46,768 bases of DNA from positions 1 to 46,768 of the IMG/VR virus record IMGVR_UViG_3300042400_001112. One strand, given 5' to 3'. Shown piece after piece: positions 32,697-41,482 of this stretch; within the stretch, counting starts at the first letter, position 1; the number at the start of each line of letters is the position of its first letter. The DNA is from a virus. The translations under genes and the position numbers were made by a program. The notes beneath the pieces are model-generated. The model did not search any database. It was not told the origin of the DNA and saw only the letters and a list, made by a program, of their open reading frames with translations.

Positions 32697-33692
32697 TTAA
32701 TAGACGTAATCTAAAAATGAGTTATTAAGGTATTGTTTAACTTTGTAAGAATCTGGATATTCGGGAGTACTAAAAGATAAAAAATCACCACAATGATCAA
32801 AATACCTTGTTAACATGTCTATGTAGTACCTCTCATCAAAAATACAATAACCGTAATTTTCAACACAACTAAAGTATTCATATAAATCATTTTTTAAATG
32901 TTTAATTTTACATAACATAAAATATTTCTTATTGTTGTCTTGTTCCCATTTAAAGTCTGTCGATATATACGAGGATAGTTCTCTTTTTATATCTTCAAAT
33001 ACCTCGTCGTTCCACGCTTCGTTATAAGCCATATTATGTAAACTTCTTAGATTACCTCGTAATTCGTCTAAGTATCCTGACTTTATTAATTCATTAAAAA
33101 CTTTACGATCAGATAAAACATAATTTATATTATTATTGTTAATAACAACATTACCTTCATCATCTGAATTTTCAGAAAAAAAATTTCCACCAAACTCATC
33201 AGAATTTATTTTTTGATTTTTTAAATCTCTAAGTATTATTTCCTTTAATTCATTTAAATTTTTTTCATTTAGTTCTTCTACAATATCATCATAGTAATTA
33301 TAAATTGTATCAGAAAATGCCTCGAACCAATCTTCTTCTAAAACTCTTTCTGCAATTTCTCTACTTGACATAGATCTATAACTACTATCATCAAAGAGAT
33401 TACTTAATTCTATTAATTTTTCAATCTTAACAAAATATTCTTCACCAATTTTTTTTACATCAACAAGTAAATCTAAAAAATAATCAACACCAAATTCATT
33501 TAATAATGTAACACAAAGCTTGTTAATAAAAACATAATCATCAGATTCTCTATAAACATTATAAAGATCAATTTTATCTAATTTACCAACAGCCTTAACA
33601 TAGGCAATAAATCTTTCTAAAGTTTTAAAAATTGGCTCAATCCTATCCCATTTACCTGTATTAAAAAATAATATTAGTTCATCATTTGTCAT
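32697..33692 (-). CDS. Paralogue of the next gene, unknown function (331 aa)
   Basis: An acidic helical protein. It shares an architecture with the product at 33689: an N-terminal TNDELILFFNTGKW segment, a middle MSSREIAERVLEEDWFEAFS, RSLHNMAYNEAWNDEVFEDI, and a closing FSTPEYPDSYKVKQYLNNSF. Its start overlaps the stop of that gene (ATGA), so the two form a tandem duplicate operon. No family is recognised. The acidic, repetitive nature suggests a virion or inhibitor-type protein. Confidence 0.6.
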   Translation of the reverse strand: MTNDELILFFNTGKWDRIEPIFKTLERFIAYVKAVGKLDKIDLYNVYRESDDYVFINKLCVTLLNEFGVDYFLDLLVDVKKIGEEYFVKIEKLIELSNLFDDSSYRSMSSREIAERVLEEDWFEAFSDTIYNYYDDIVEELNEKNLNELKEIILRDLKNQKINSDEFGGNFFSENSDDEGNVVINNNNINYVLSDRKVFNELIKSGYLDELRGNLRSLHNMAYNEAWNDEVFEDIKRELSSYISTDFKWEQDNNKKYFMLCKIKHLKNDLYEYFSCVENYGYCIFDERYYIDMLTRYFDHCGDFLSFSTPEYPDSYKVKQYLNNSFLDYVY

Positions 33693-34819
33693 ATATAATC
33701 ATTAAACATCTCGTTTATATTTTTTTGTGTTCTTCTATAATCCGGATAATCAGGAGTTCTAAAATCAATACAATCCGCTTCGTCGTTATATATTAGTGAT
33801 TTAAATAATTCTGTGTAACTACCAAAGTATTCTAAAAAAGAATCGGTATATACGGATCCAGAATTATCACCTAAAAATTTTCTAATATCACCCTCAAAAT
33901 CTCTTATTTTAATAAATGTGTTATACCTTGTTTTATCCCCAACCCTATACGGGACCTCATTTATTTTACCAATAAAATATTCATCAAGACCACCATAAAC
34001 CAAATCATAAATTTCTCCTTCATATGCGTTGTTTTCTGCATTCCAGTAAAGACTTTTTAACTCATTACCAAGTTCATCTAAATCTTTATCACAAAGTTCA
34101 TTAATTGCAGAATTGTCATCTAACAGTGGTTTAATATCTTGAGATCTTATCGTAAAATAACCTTCAGTTCCTTGTTCTTCGGATAAAGAATGGAAAAAAT
34201 CAGAATCGTAATCCTCTAAAGAAAGTTCAGTATTACCTATCTCTTTAAATATTTTATTACCTAAATAGTCTATATTTGAATCATCTAATTCATCTATTGT
34301 ATCACTAACTTCTCTATCATAATCAAAATACCAATCACGGCCTAAACCTTCTTCACCTAATATTTGTTTTGCAACATCTTGGGCACTAATATCACGCCTG
34401 CTCCCTTTACAGAAAAATTCTGCAAGTTCTTCTCTGTTCCTCAATCTTAGATAAAATCCGTCATCTTTGTAAAAAACATCAGTTATTAACTCACCGGTAA
34501 TAAAAGACATTGCGTCCTCATAATTTGTATCAAGGTAATATAATAGTAAATTATTTTTAATATATTCATCAATATTATGGTAAGTACTTGAAAAATTTTC
34601 AATGTTAATTAATCCGTTATCAATTAAAAATTGAAATAATTCAGGATCATTTTTAAATTCCTCGGCAGGAATGTAAGTGTAATCTATCTCGTCTAATTGA
34701 TTATTTCTTACTAAAAAAGTTAAGAAATTACGAGTCGTTCTAAAAACTTTTAAAAGTTTTTTATAATCATCTCCATCAGAACTATGAAACCACTCTATAA
34801 AATTGTTTAATGTTGCCAT
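33689..34819 (-). CDS. Paralogue of the preceding gene, unknown function (376 aa)
   Basis: It aligns by eye with the 32697 product: DISAQDVAKQILGEEGLGRD against MSSREIAERVLEEDWFEAFS, LKSLYWNAENNAYEGEIYDL against LRSLHNMAYNEAWNDEVFED, and FRTPDYPDYRRTQKNINEMF against FSTPEYPDSYKVKQYLNNSF. It is the first gene of this minus-strand operon, just after a terminator. The common TPxYPD ending may be a functional motif. No function is known. Confidence 0.6.
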   Translation of the reverse strand: MATLNNFIEWFHSSDGDDYKKLLKVFRTTRNFLTFLVRNNQLDEIDYTYIPAEEFKNDPELFQFLIDNGLINIENFSSTYHNIDEYIKNNLLLYYLDTNYEDAMSFITGELITDVFYKDDGFYLRLRNREELAEFFCKGSRRDISAQDVAKQILGEEGLGRDWYFDYDREVSDTIDELDDSNIDYLGNKIFKEIGNTELSLEDYDSDFFHSLSEEQGTEGYFTIRSQDIKPLLDDNSAINELCDKDLDELGNELKSLYWNAENNAYEGEIYDLVYGGLDEYFIGKINEVPYRVGDKTRYNTFIKIRDFEGDIRKFLGDNSGSVYTDSFLEYFGSYTELFKSLIYNDEADCIDFRTPDYPDYRRTQKNINEMFNDYI

Positions 34820-34830
34820 ATATCATAAAT

Positions 34831-34860
34831 ACAAAAAAGGTGGAAAAAAATTCCACCTTA
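34831..34860 (-). terminator. Rho-independent terminator (stem works on both strands)
   Basis: AAGGTGGAA (34837-34845) pairs with TTCCACCTT (34851-34859) over an A5 loop. On the minus strand a T6 run follows, ending the 47-residue gene's transcript. Confidence 0.88.
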
Positions 34861-34885
34861 ATTTTTCTTTGGCCAAAGGAATTAA

Positions 34886-35029
34886 TTACTTTTTATTGTA
34901 GTATTTTTCAACGATCTTCTTTACTGATTCTTGAACAGACTGATTTTTAACAGACGTAGTTTGTTGTCCTGCAGACTGTTGAGAAGGTGTAGAAGGTTGA
35001 TTTCCTTTATTTTTGCAACCACATCCCAT
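34886..35029 (-). CDS. Small Gly/Cys-start protein (47 aa)
   Basis: The product starts MGCGCKNKGNQPSTPSQQSA, continues with a Gln/Ser/Thr-rich linker and ends in a basic helix (VQESVKKIVEKYYNKK). I recall short 'MGCGC' proteins of this type in marine T4-like phages, of unknown role. The CxC start could bind metal. It has its own terminator and lies alone in the 34820-35111 gap, which otherwise holds no clear promoter box. Confidence 0.65.
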   Translation of the reverse strand: MGCGCKNKGNQPSTPSQQSAGQQTTSVKNQSVQESVKKIVEKYYNKK

Positions 35030-35111
35030 AACAAATTGTTTTTAAATAGGTTTATTTGATTATAAATATCACAATAATGTACTATTTGTAAATGTTTCAT
35101 ATTTATATTAT

Positions 35112-36617
35112 ATGAATAATAAATTAAGACTTACTGAAAATATAATAGTAAAAAAAATTCTTAAATTATTGAAAGAGGATGAAGTGGAGAAGGTATATAT
35201 AACCCCAGAAGACTATATTCAATATCTAAGACAAGTTGGATTTATGGCTCATGCTATACCGTATTTGCCACAGTTTAGAGATAAAAAACTTGTAGTAAAA
35301 GGTGATTTAGATGTTAGTAAAATTGACGGTAAACAAAGAATATATAAATTAGGAAATATTGAAGTTACGGGTAATTTAAATGTATCAAATACCGGTATAA
35401 AAAGTCTTGATGATGTTATTGTTGGTGGATATAAAACCTTTTGGAGAACTCCATACGAACAAGTAGTGGAAAGAAGAAAACAAAAGGCAAAATATGACGA
35501 ACAAAATGAAAAAAGAAAAGATAATGAGTGGGATCCTAATGATACCGATAGAGAAGGAGAAATGGCAAATGCGGCATTTGAATATGCCGTTAACAATGGT
35601 AATTTAGAAACTCTAACTGATGATGAAAAAGAAAGGATAAGAGAAATAGAAGAAGAAATACAATCACTTGAAGAACAACAAGAAAATTTAGACTCTGGTG
35701 ATGAGAACTATAGTGAAAAATTTGATGAGATTACAGACAAACAATCAGAACTTGAAGAAGAAAGAGATGAATTATTATCAGATAGAGTTGATGTTTATGA
35801 TTTATATCCTTCAGGTTCACACTATGAATTAAATGAATTCGAATCACTATCAACTAAACAAAGATATGCGGTAGGAACATATAGTGAGGCCGATAGTTCT
35901 TTAGAAACTTACTATGGTGAAATGGTTGATGACGCATCAAATTATTTTGACAATAATTATTTGTCCAATTACATAGATGAAGATAGGGTTAAAGAGTATT
36001 TTAGAGATTCTGTTGAAGAATGGGTTAGAGATGATCCTGATAGTTATGGGGTTGGAAAAGAATTAAGTAGAAGTCAAGAAGAGGAAATTTGGTTACTTGA
36101 AATGGAAAGATGGGTTTATGAGAACGAAGGAGTAAGGGCACCAATAAGGTACCCAACAAAAGAAAAAGATGGGACATTTGACTTTATGGATGCTGAAGAT
36201 AATAACTTACAATACAGAAGAAACGGAAATAATTGGGTTTTGTATAAAGATGGAAAAGTTGTCCCACCTCATCAGTTATATGATGATGAAAACACTGAAG
36301 AACACGATGAAGAACGTGAAAGTAGAATTTCTGATATAGATTATGAAATAGAAGAAATAAAAGATAATCCTGATGGTGATCCTGATGAGGATGAAATAGA
36401 AAGAGCGGTTGAAAATTATTTGGATGACGAGATTGGTTATGATGCATCTAGATGGTTAACTAATATGGGTTATGAAATTTCTGATTGGATAGATACTGGT
36501 GAATTATTAGATGATTTAGTTAGAAATGGGGAGTACGGACAATTAAATAGTCATGATGGTGATTATGATACTATTAATATTAATGGTACTGATTATGTTG
36601 TAATGAGATTAGATTAA
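35112..36617 (+). CDS. Tagged 501-residue acidic protein
   Basis: The leader MNNKLRLTENIIVKKILKLL, then KE, ends L20-K-E22. Residues about 60-105 form short repeated strands (LVVKGDLDVSKIDG; LGNIEVTGNLNVSNTG), like a beta-solenoid. A charged coiled coil follows (about 165-225). The C-terminal half is highly acidic and ends in a domain (YEISDWIDTGELLDDLVRNG, then a final TININGTDYVVMRLD) that I recall at the end of other large marine-phage proteins of unknown function. Size, tag and acidity suggest an internal virion protein. Confidence 0.6.
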   Translation: MNNKLRLTENIIVKKILKLLKEDEVEKVYITPEDYIQYLRQVGFMAHAIPYLPQFRDKKLVVKGDLDVSKIDGKQRIYKLGNIEVTGNLNVSNTGIKSLDDVIVGGYKTFWRTPYEQVVERRKQKAKYDEQNEKRKDNEWDPNDTDREGEMANAAFEYAVNNGNLETLTDDEKERIREIEEEIQSLEEQQENLDSGDENYSEKFDEITDKQSELEEERDELLSDRVDVYDLYPSGSHYELNEFESLSTKQRYAVGTYSEADSSLETYYGEMVDDASNYFDNNYLSNYIDEDRVKEYFRDSVEEWVRDDPDSYGVGKELSRSQEEEIWLLEMERWVYENEGVRAPIRYPTKEKDGTFDFMDAEDNNLQYRRNGNNWVLYKDGKVVPPHQLYDDENTEEHDEERESRISDIDYEIEEIKDNPDGDPDEDEIERAVENYLDDEIGYDASRWLTNMGYEISDWIDTGELLDDLVRNGEYGQLNSHDGDYDTININGTDYVVMRLD

Positions 36618-36656
36618 TCTTTACTGACTAACAAATTATGGTTATTATTATGTCAA

Positions 36657-37427
36657 ATGGCAAGAAAAAAGAAAATAGAATTTTTAATGGACACCGATTG
36701 GATGTTCGAAAAACCAATTGACAGGGAACACAAAGAATATAAGTTACTATCATATTTCCAAAAGATGGGAGAAAAACTTGATAAGATGGAACTTTATCCT
36801 GGATTTATTGAGTTATCATTACACTTAGCAAATGTCCAAACACTTATTAAAGATAAGAAAATTATCTATACCAATAAAAAGTTAGATTCAGTTGATGACG
36901 AGTTATTGGTAAAAGATCTTAAATTAAAAGATATTCCAGAAATTAATAATGAAGAACTAAATGAATTCTTACAGATACTAACATACAGTGCTCCAAGAAT
37001 GTTAGAATATTTCAACATAGCTAAATCAGTTTGGACAATAGTTTACGAAAATGTTGACATGAAACCAAACAAAAGAGCTAAAGAAGAATTTTCTAATACA
37101 GGATATTTTTATTACAACGATACAAAAGAAAATAAAATATATGTTTGGGAATATAATATAAAACCGGCAGCTAAAGGGTCTCCAGAAAGCAAAACAAAAG
37201 TTAATTTAATATACTCAGACCTGAAAAATTTGACTATTACCAAAATAATCAATAATTTTTCAATGTGGAATTCTGAAAATAAAAAGTTACCAGTTTTTGA
37301 AATGATTAGCAAAGGAGATTTCCCCATACATGAAACTTTATTACCTATCTTTAAAAGAAAACTGATTTCTTATATTAATCAGAAAAAAACTTTAGAAAAT
37401 CTTAAAAAAGTAAAAGAAATTATTTAA
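36657..37427 (+). CDS. Hypothetical protein (256 aa)
   Basis: A basic, helical protein. It starts MARKKKIEFLMDTDWMFEKP, then YKLLSYFQKMGEKLDKMELY, LQILTYSAPRMLEYFNIAKS and NLIYSDLKNLTITKIINNFS. I recall this opening in uncharacterised proteins of large marine phages. It ends directly at the start of the DUF3310 gene. The fold and role are unknown. Confidence 0.55.
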   Translation: MARKKKIEFLMDTDWMFEKPIDREHKEYKLLSYFQKMGEKLDKMELYPGFIELSLHLANVQTLIKDKKIIYTNKKLDSVDDELLVKDLKLKDIPEINNEELNEFLQILTYSAPRMLEYFNIAKSVWTIVYENVDMKPNKRAKEEFSNTGYFYYNDTKENKIYVWEYNIKPAAKGSPESKTKVNLIYSDLKNLTITKIINNFSMWNSENKKLPVFEMISKGDFPIHETLLPIFKRKLISYINQKKTLENLKKVKEII

Positions 37428-37640
37428 ATGGAACAAGTAAATCATCCTAACCATTATGGTGGTGAAGATAACCCATATGAAGCAATCAAGGTTATTGATG
37501 CTTGGGACCTTGGGTTTAGTTTAGGGAACACCGTAAAGTATATATCAAGAGCAGGTAAAAAAAATAAAGACAAAGAACTTGAGGACCTTAAAAAGGCTCT
37601 TTGGTATTTACAACATCATATTGAAACATTAGAAAAATAA
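37428..37640 (+). CDS. DUF3310 small phage protein
   Basis: A 70-residue protein matching DUF3310: VNHPNHYGG, EAIKVIDAWDLGFSLGNTVK, YISRAGKKNKDKELEDLKKA and LWYLQHHIE. The family is widespread in phages and often mislabelled as nucleotide kinase. Its conserved His and Arg suggest nucleotide or nucleic-acid contact. It overlaps the next gene as TAATG. Confidence 0.88.
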   Translation: MEQVNHPNHYGGEDNPYEAIKVIDAWDLGFSLGNTVKYISRAGKKNKDKELEDLKKALWYLQHHIETLEK

Positions 37641-38281
37641 TGAAATATTTTTATTTTCTATTAATTTTATTTCTAACATCTTGTATTGAAATAATAGATG
37701 ATTTAAAAATTAATTCTAACGGATCAGGAACTTTTAAATATACTTTAAATCTTAGCTCAAGTAAAATAAAAGTAAAATCTTTATTGGCTTTAGATAGTTT
37801 ATATGGAGAAAGAATACCAAAAGAAAATGAAATAAAACAAAAAATAATTGAATTTAAAACTTGTTTAAAAAAACAAGAAGGAATTACTAATGTTGTTGTT
37901 ACAGAAGATTACGAAAATTATATATTCAAAATACAAATTGATTTTTTAAATGTAGAAAACTTAGAAAAAGGTTTAAAAAATTGTTTTATTCAAAAAGGAG
38001 ACACCCAAGAAGATTGGGTTTCATTTAAAAATAAGATATTAATAAGAAAAATTCCTATTTTATATTTTGATGAAATTAAAAAATTTGGAGAAAATGAGAT
38101 TGATAAAGTTAAAACAGGAACCTATACTTCAATTACAAGGTTTGAGAGTAAAATAGATACATTTGATAATAAATTATCTATTAGATCTAAAAGCAATACT
38201 TCATTAATGGTTAGAATTACACCTGACATGATGTTTTTAAATAAAAACTTATTGGATAATAAAATTACATTAGAAAAATGA
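37640..38281 (+). CDS. Flavobacterial-type lipoprotein
   Basis: A 213-residue protein with a lipobox, Cys at residue 15 (MKYFYFLLILFLTSC). The opening of the mature part (IEIIDDLKINSNGSGTFKYT, then LNLSSSKIKVKSL) closely resembles a chromosomal lipoprotein family I recall from Flavobacteriia. It is therefore probably acquired from a host. It overlaps both neighbours (TAATG and ATGA). A surface-located lipoprotein might block other phages or modify the envelope, but its function is unknown in hosts as well. Confidence 0.7.
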   Translation: MKYFYFLLILFLTSCIEIIDDLKINSNGSGTFKYTLNLSSSKIKVKSLLALDSLYGERIPKENEIKQKIIEFKTCLKKQEGITNVVVTEDYENYIFKIQIDFLNVENLEKGLKNCFIQKGDTQEDWVSFKNKILIRKIPILYFDEIKKFGENEIDKVKTGTYTSITRFESKIDTFDNKLSIRSKSNTSLMVRITPDMMFLNKNLLDNKITLEK

Positions 38282-39138
38282 TAGAAACAGGAAAAATAAT
38301 AAATGGGGATTGTGTTGAGGTAATGAAAACATTACCTGAAGGATGTATTGATTTGGTTGTAACATCACCACCATACGGTGTTGGTATTGATTACGATGTA
38401 CATGAAGATGATGTCGAATTTGAGGAGTATAAAGTATTTGCAAAAAATTGGTTATCAGAAACATACAGGGTTCTTAAAGATGATGGTAGAATTGCTCTTA
38501 ATATTCCTTATGAGATTAATAGACAAAAGAAAGGTGGTAGAATTTTCTTTGTGTCTGAGATGTGGCAAATTATGAAAGAGATTGGTTATGGTTTCTTTGG
38601 TATTGTTGATTTAGAAGAAGATTCACCACATAGAAGTAAAACAACTGCTTGGGGATCGTGGATGTCACCATCAAGTCCCTACATATACAACCCAAAAGAG
38701 TGTGTTATACTTGCGTACAAAAAAAATCATATTAAAAAAATAAAAGGAGAACCACAATGGAAGGGAACGCCAACTGATATTGAACAACCTGACGGAACAA
38801 TTAAAAAGAAAGTTATCTATGAAGAAACAGATAAAAAAGAATTTATTGAACTTGTTTATGGTCAGTGGAATTATTTTGCCGATACTAAGTCACTTACAAA
38901 AGCAACATTCTCTATGGACATCCCAACAAAGGCAATTAAGATATTATCATATAAGAATGATATAATATTGGACCCATTTGCCGGTAGTGGAACAAGTTTA
39001 GTTGCTGCGGAAATATTAGGTAGAAGGTGGTTAGGAATAGAACTATCCCCAAACTATACTGAAGTTGCAAAAACAAGAGTTGAGTATTTTAAAACACTTG
39101 AAAATATAAGTGAATCATTACAAAAAAACCCATCTTAG
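38278..39138 (+). CDS. DNA methyltransferase, class beta (N4-cytosine/N6-adenine)
   Basis: A 286-residue protein. The catalytic motif comes first (INGDCVEVMKTLPEGCIDLV; TSPPY at 29-33). The SAM-binding motif is near the C-terminus (DIILDPFAGSGTSLVAAEIL, then GIELSPNYTEVAKTRVEYF). This order defines class beta enzymes such as CcrM-like and MboII-type. TSPPY is compatible with N6-adenine or N4-cytosine. It is a second orphan methylase besides Dam at 26852, with no restriction partner. The stop lies in the loop of the terminator. Confidence 0.92.
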   Translation: MIETGKIINGDCVEVMKTLPEGCIDLVVTSPPYGVGIDYDVHEDDVEFEEYKVFAKNWLSETYRVLKDDGRIALNIPYEINRQKKGGRIFFVSEMWQIMKEIGYGFFGIVDLEEDSPHRSKTTAWGSWMSPSSPYIYNPKECVILAYKKNHIKKIKGEPQWKGTPTDIEQPDGTIKKKVIYEETDKKEFIELVYGQWNYFADTKSLTKATFSMDIPTKAIKILSYKNDIILDPFAGSGTSLVAAEILGRRWLGIELSPNYTEVAKTRVEYFKTLENISESLQKNPS

Positions 39139-39152
39139 TGTGGGTTTTGTTT
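39123..39152 (+). terminator. Rho-independent terminator overlapping a stop codon
   Basis: AAAACCCA pairs with TGGGTTTT around TCTTAGTG, followed by GTTTTT. The methyltransferase stop TAG sits in the loop, a compact arrangement. Confidence 0.85.
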
Positions 39153-39178
39153 TTATATGTTATTGATATTTATTTTAT

Positions 39179-40561
39179 ATGAAAAAAAGAATAATATCAG
39201 AATCGGGTATAAGAGATATAAATAAATTAGCTAAAAGATACAAAAAAGCAAAAATATATTTTCACCAAGATTTAGACGGAGTAACAACTGCAATTGCAAT
39301 GAAAGAATATTTGGAGAACAACGGTATTAATGTTGTTGATGCTGAAATAATACAATATGGGGATAAAGAGTTTGCAATTAAAAAGTTAGATGCTGAGGGA
39401 GACATTATGCCTGTTTTGGTTGATTTTGCTCACGGGAAACCAATGTTTGTTATACACACCGATCACCACGATACACAAGCTGGTGTTGAAAAAGGAACCG
39501 CAACTTCTTTTAAAAGTTCAAGATCTAACGTTGAAACTATATCTCAAAGCATATCTGCAAAAGAAATTTTCACACAGGAAGATATTACTTTAATTTCTAC
39601 TGTAGATTCCGCAAATTTTGCTCAATATAATATATCTGTAGATGATGTTTTAAAATATCTATTTAAAATAGATAAAAACTCAGATATTAAAAGAAACAAA
39701 ATGTTAATGGGTTTGGTTGCCAATAAATTATTATTAGCATTTAAAAATAAACCAGGGTTTTTAGAAGAATTAGTTTTAGATTGTAAACCTTCGTTACTAA
39801 ATATCTTATTGAAAATTAAATCAATAATGAAAAGAGAAGGATTTGATAATGAAGAAAAATTAACACAAAATCAACAAGATTATATTCAAAGTATGAATGT
39901 TAGTCCTAATGTTAATGTTAGCGGTAACATATTAGTACAGTACGGTGGAGGATATATGACACCACAGGGTTCTTATGATAGATATACACCATTTAAAAAT
40001 AATCCTGACGCTGACTTTTTAGTTATTGCATGGCCAATGGGACTTGTCCAAGCATCATGTAACCCATATAAAAAAGAAAGAGCCCTTAAAGGTGTTGACT
40101 TAGGTGAAATAAAAAATGAGGTTTTAGATGAAATGAACCCAGAACTTGAAAGTATTATAGTGCCAATATCAATTTTAAAAAGAGTTTCAGAACAAAAAGC
40201 AACGTTTAAATCGGTTGGTTTTACATTTAAGGATTTTATGGCAATATACGGAAAAAGCCCGTCATTAAAAGTTTTTGGTAAAAAAGAATCTTTATTCCCG
40301 ATTATAGAAAATATAATGAATAGACCTTATAGGAGTTTAAGTGAAAAACAAAAGGCATTATTAGATAAAATAGTTTTGAATGGTAGAGATATAATAAATG
40401 CTAATTCAGGAGGACATAAATGTATTACTAATATCTCTGGTATTAGTTTTTTATATAGAAAAAAAGACGGTTCAGAACAAAAAAGTTATGTTGATTTAAC
40501 AAAAGAAATACAACAAAAATTTTACGAAATTCTACAAACAAAAATTAATAGCGAAAAATAA
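39179..40561 (+). CDS. DHH-family phosphoesterase
   Basis: A 460-residue protein. The DHH catalytic motifs are IYFHQDLDGVTTAIAMKEYL (D31, D33), VLVDFAHG (D82), FVIHTDHHDT (D95-H96-H97) and STVDSANF (D143). The family includes RecJ, NrnA and GGDEF-linked phosphodiesterases, which cut ssDNA, nanoRNA or cyclic dinucleotides. The C-terminal DHHA1-type domain is not obvious. The N-terminus MKKRIISE-SG ends I6-S-E8 and could be a very short cargo tag. It overlaps the convergent DUF192 gene by 17 bases. A role against cyclic-nucleotide defence signals is possible but unproven. Confidence 0.82.
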   Translation: MKKRIISESGIRDINKLAKRYKKAKIYFHQDLDGVTTAIAMKEYLENNGINVVDAEIIQYGDKEFAIKKLDAEGDIMPVLVDFAHGKPMFVIHTDHHDTQAGVEKGTATSFKSSRSNVETISQSISAKEIFTQEDITLISTVDSANFAQYNISVDDVLKYLFKIDKNSDIKRNKMLMGLVANKLLLAFKNKPGFLEELVLDCKPSLLNILLKIKSIMKREGFDNEEKLTQNQQDYIQSMNVSPNVNVSGNILVQYGGGYMTPQGSYDRYTPFKNNPDADFLVIAWPMGLVQASCNPYKKERALKGVDLGEIKNEVLDEMNPELESIIVPISILKRVSEQKATFKSVGFTFKDFMAIYGKSPSLKVFGKKESLFPIIENIMNRPYRSLSEKQKALLDKIVLNGRDIINANSGGHKCITNISGISFLYRKKDGSEQKSYVDLTKEIQQKFYEILQTKINSEK

Positions 40562-40892
40562 CCTCATCACCTTCATTTATATTATATTCTTTACAGTGAC
40601 CTCCAGGAATTTCTAAAACCATATCACCTGACCCTTTATATCTTTCACAATTATTGGTGTTACATGGTTTACAATTATGATGTATGTTTGAAATTATATT
40701 ATTTTTTATGAATATTATATCCAATGGTATAATACAGTTCTTCATCCAAAAACTATGACTATCATCTTCCATCATAAATAACATACCATCAAACTCATTA
40801 TCAAACTTTTTATTCATCATACCTTTTGCAATATCTTTATTTGTCATTACAGGTTTGACTGTGTATTTGTTATTATTTATTATTATATCCAT
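40545..40892 (-). CDS. DUF192 protein
   Basis: A 115-residue protein with the DUF192 pattern: ANKDIAKGMM-like start (TNKDIAKGMMNKKFDNEFDG), GMLFMMEDDSHSFWMKNCII, PLDIIFI, a paired-Cys segment PCNTNNCERY, and MVLEIPGGHCKEYNINEGDE. The family is small, secreted or cytoplasmic, and of unknown biochemical role. No signal peptide is present. It is divergent from the Nudix gene with only 18 bases between their start codons. Confidence 0.88.
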   Translation of the reverse strand: MDIIINNNKYTVKPVMTNKDIAKGMMNKKFDNEFDGMLFMMEDDSHSFWMKNCIIPLDIIFIKNNIISNIHHNCKPCNTNNCERYKGSGDMVLEIPGGHCKEYNINEGDEVIFRY

Positions 40893-40910
40893 ATTTATAA
40901 ATATTGTATT

Positions 40911-41336
40911 ATGGAGGAATTTAAAAGGTATTCGGGTATAGTTGTAAAAAATGGTAATAAAGTTCTTTTGTGTAAAAGATCACCAACAGAGTCTTTACCA
41001 AACGAGTGGTCAATACCTTCAGGTAAAATAGAGAATAATGAAACACCAAAAGAGGCTGCATTAAGAGAATTCCATGAAGAAACTAATATAAAAATAAAAG
41101 GAGATATAAACATAGTTGACATTTTTAATTTATATAAAAAAGATGGTGAGACAAAAAGAGGGTTGATGTATATTTTTCTACATGATACAAATAAAAATTT
41201 AAATCCTGACATTGAATCTGCAAAAGATGGTCACGAACACACAAAATGCGGGTATTTTGGATTAAATGATAACCCAATAAGCGAAAAAAACGGCGAATTT
41301 AAAAAAATAATACAAAATATTTTAAAAAAATATTGA
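40911..41336 (+). CDS. Nudix hydrolase (MutT-like)
   Basis: A 141-residue protein. The Nudix box is G38-x5-E44-x7-R52-E-F-H-E-E57-T-N-I, with Asn in place of the second Gly. It is preceded by a MutT-like strand set (KVLLCKRSPTESLPNEWSIP). Family members hydrolyse nucleoside diphosphate derivatives such as oxidised dNTPs, ADP-ribose or cap-like RNA ends. The substrate cannot be told from the sequence. NAD-derived or mutagenic nucleotides are typical phage targets. Confidence 0.9.
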   Translation: MEEFKRYSGIVVKNGNKVLLCKRSPTESLPNEWSIPSGKIENNETPKEAALREFHEETNIKIKGDINIVDIFNLYKKDGETKRGLMYIFLHDTNKNLNPDIESAKDGHEHTKCGYFGLNDNPISEKNGEFKKIIQNILKKY

Positions 41337-41353
41337 TTTTACTGTTATTATGT

Positions 41354-41458
41354 TATATTTATTAAACACAAAAAACATTACACCCTTTCAAAATCAGTAA
41401 TGGTTTATCGAAATTAAATCCACAAATTAAGTAAAATTTTTTTGTGGATTTTTTTTAT
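41354..41458 (+). ncRNA. Possible small RNA between Nudix and the 41498 gene
   Basis: The 160-base gap has no ORF. TATATTTA (41354-41361) could be a -7 box, but its -33 partner TTGA (41333-41336) is only 17 bases away. CATTAC and GTAATG (about 41377-41403) form a hairpin, followed by the terminator at 41416. The RNA would be about 90 bases long. It may simply be the 3' UTR of the Nudix gene. Confidence 0.3.
41416..41458 (+). terminator. Rho-independent terminator
   Basis: AAATCCACAAA (41416-41426) pairs with TTTGTGGATTT (41441-41451) over a 14-base loop, followed by a T tract. The 11-bp stem is convincing although the loop is long. Confidence 0.82.
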
Positions 41459-41474
41459 TTCATATTTTTTCCGT

Positions 41475-41482
41475 TATATTTG
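41475..41482 (+). promoter_or_regulatory. Bacteroidota-type -7 box TATATTTG
   Basis: An exact -7 consensus lies 15 bases before ATG 41498. No TTTG is found at the expected -33 distance (a T-run is there), so strength is uncertain. Confidence 0.5.

Noticed and set aside
36184-36447. Minus-strand His-rich ORF inside the 35112 gene
   Set aside because: It is an antisense shadow of acidic Asp/Glu codons with no supporting signals.
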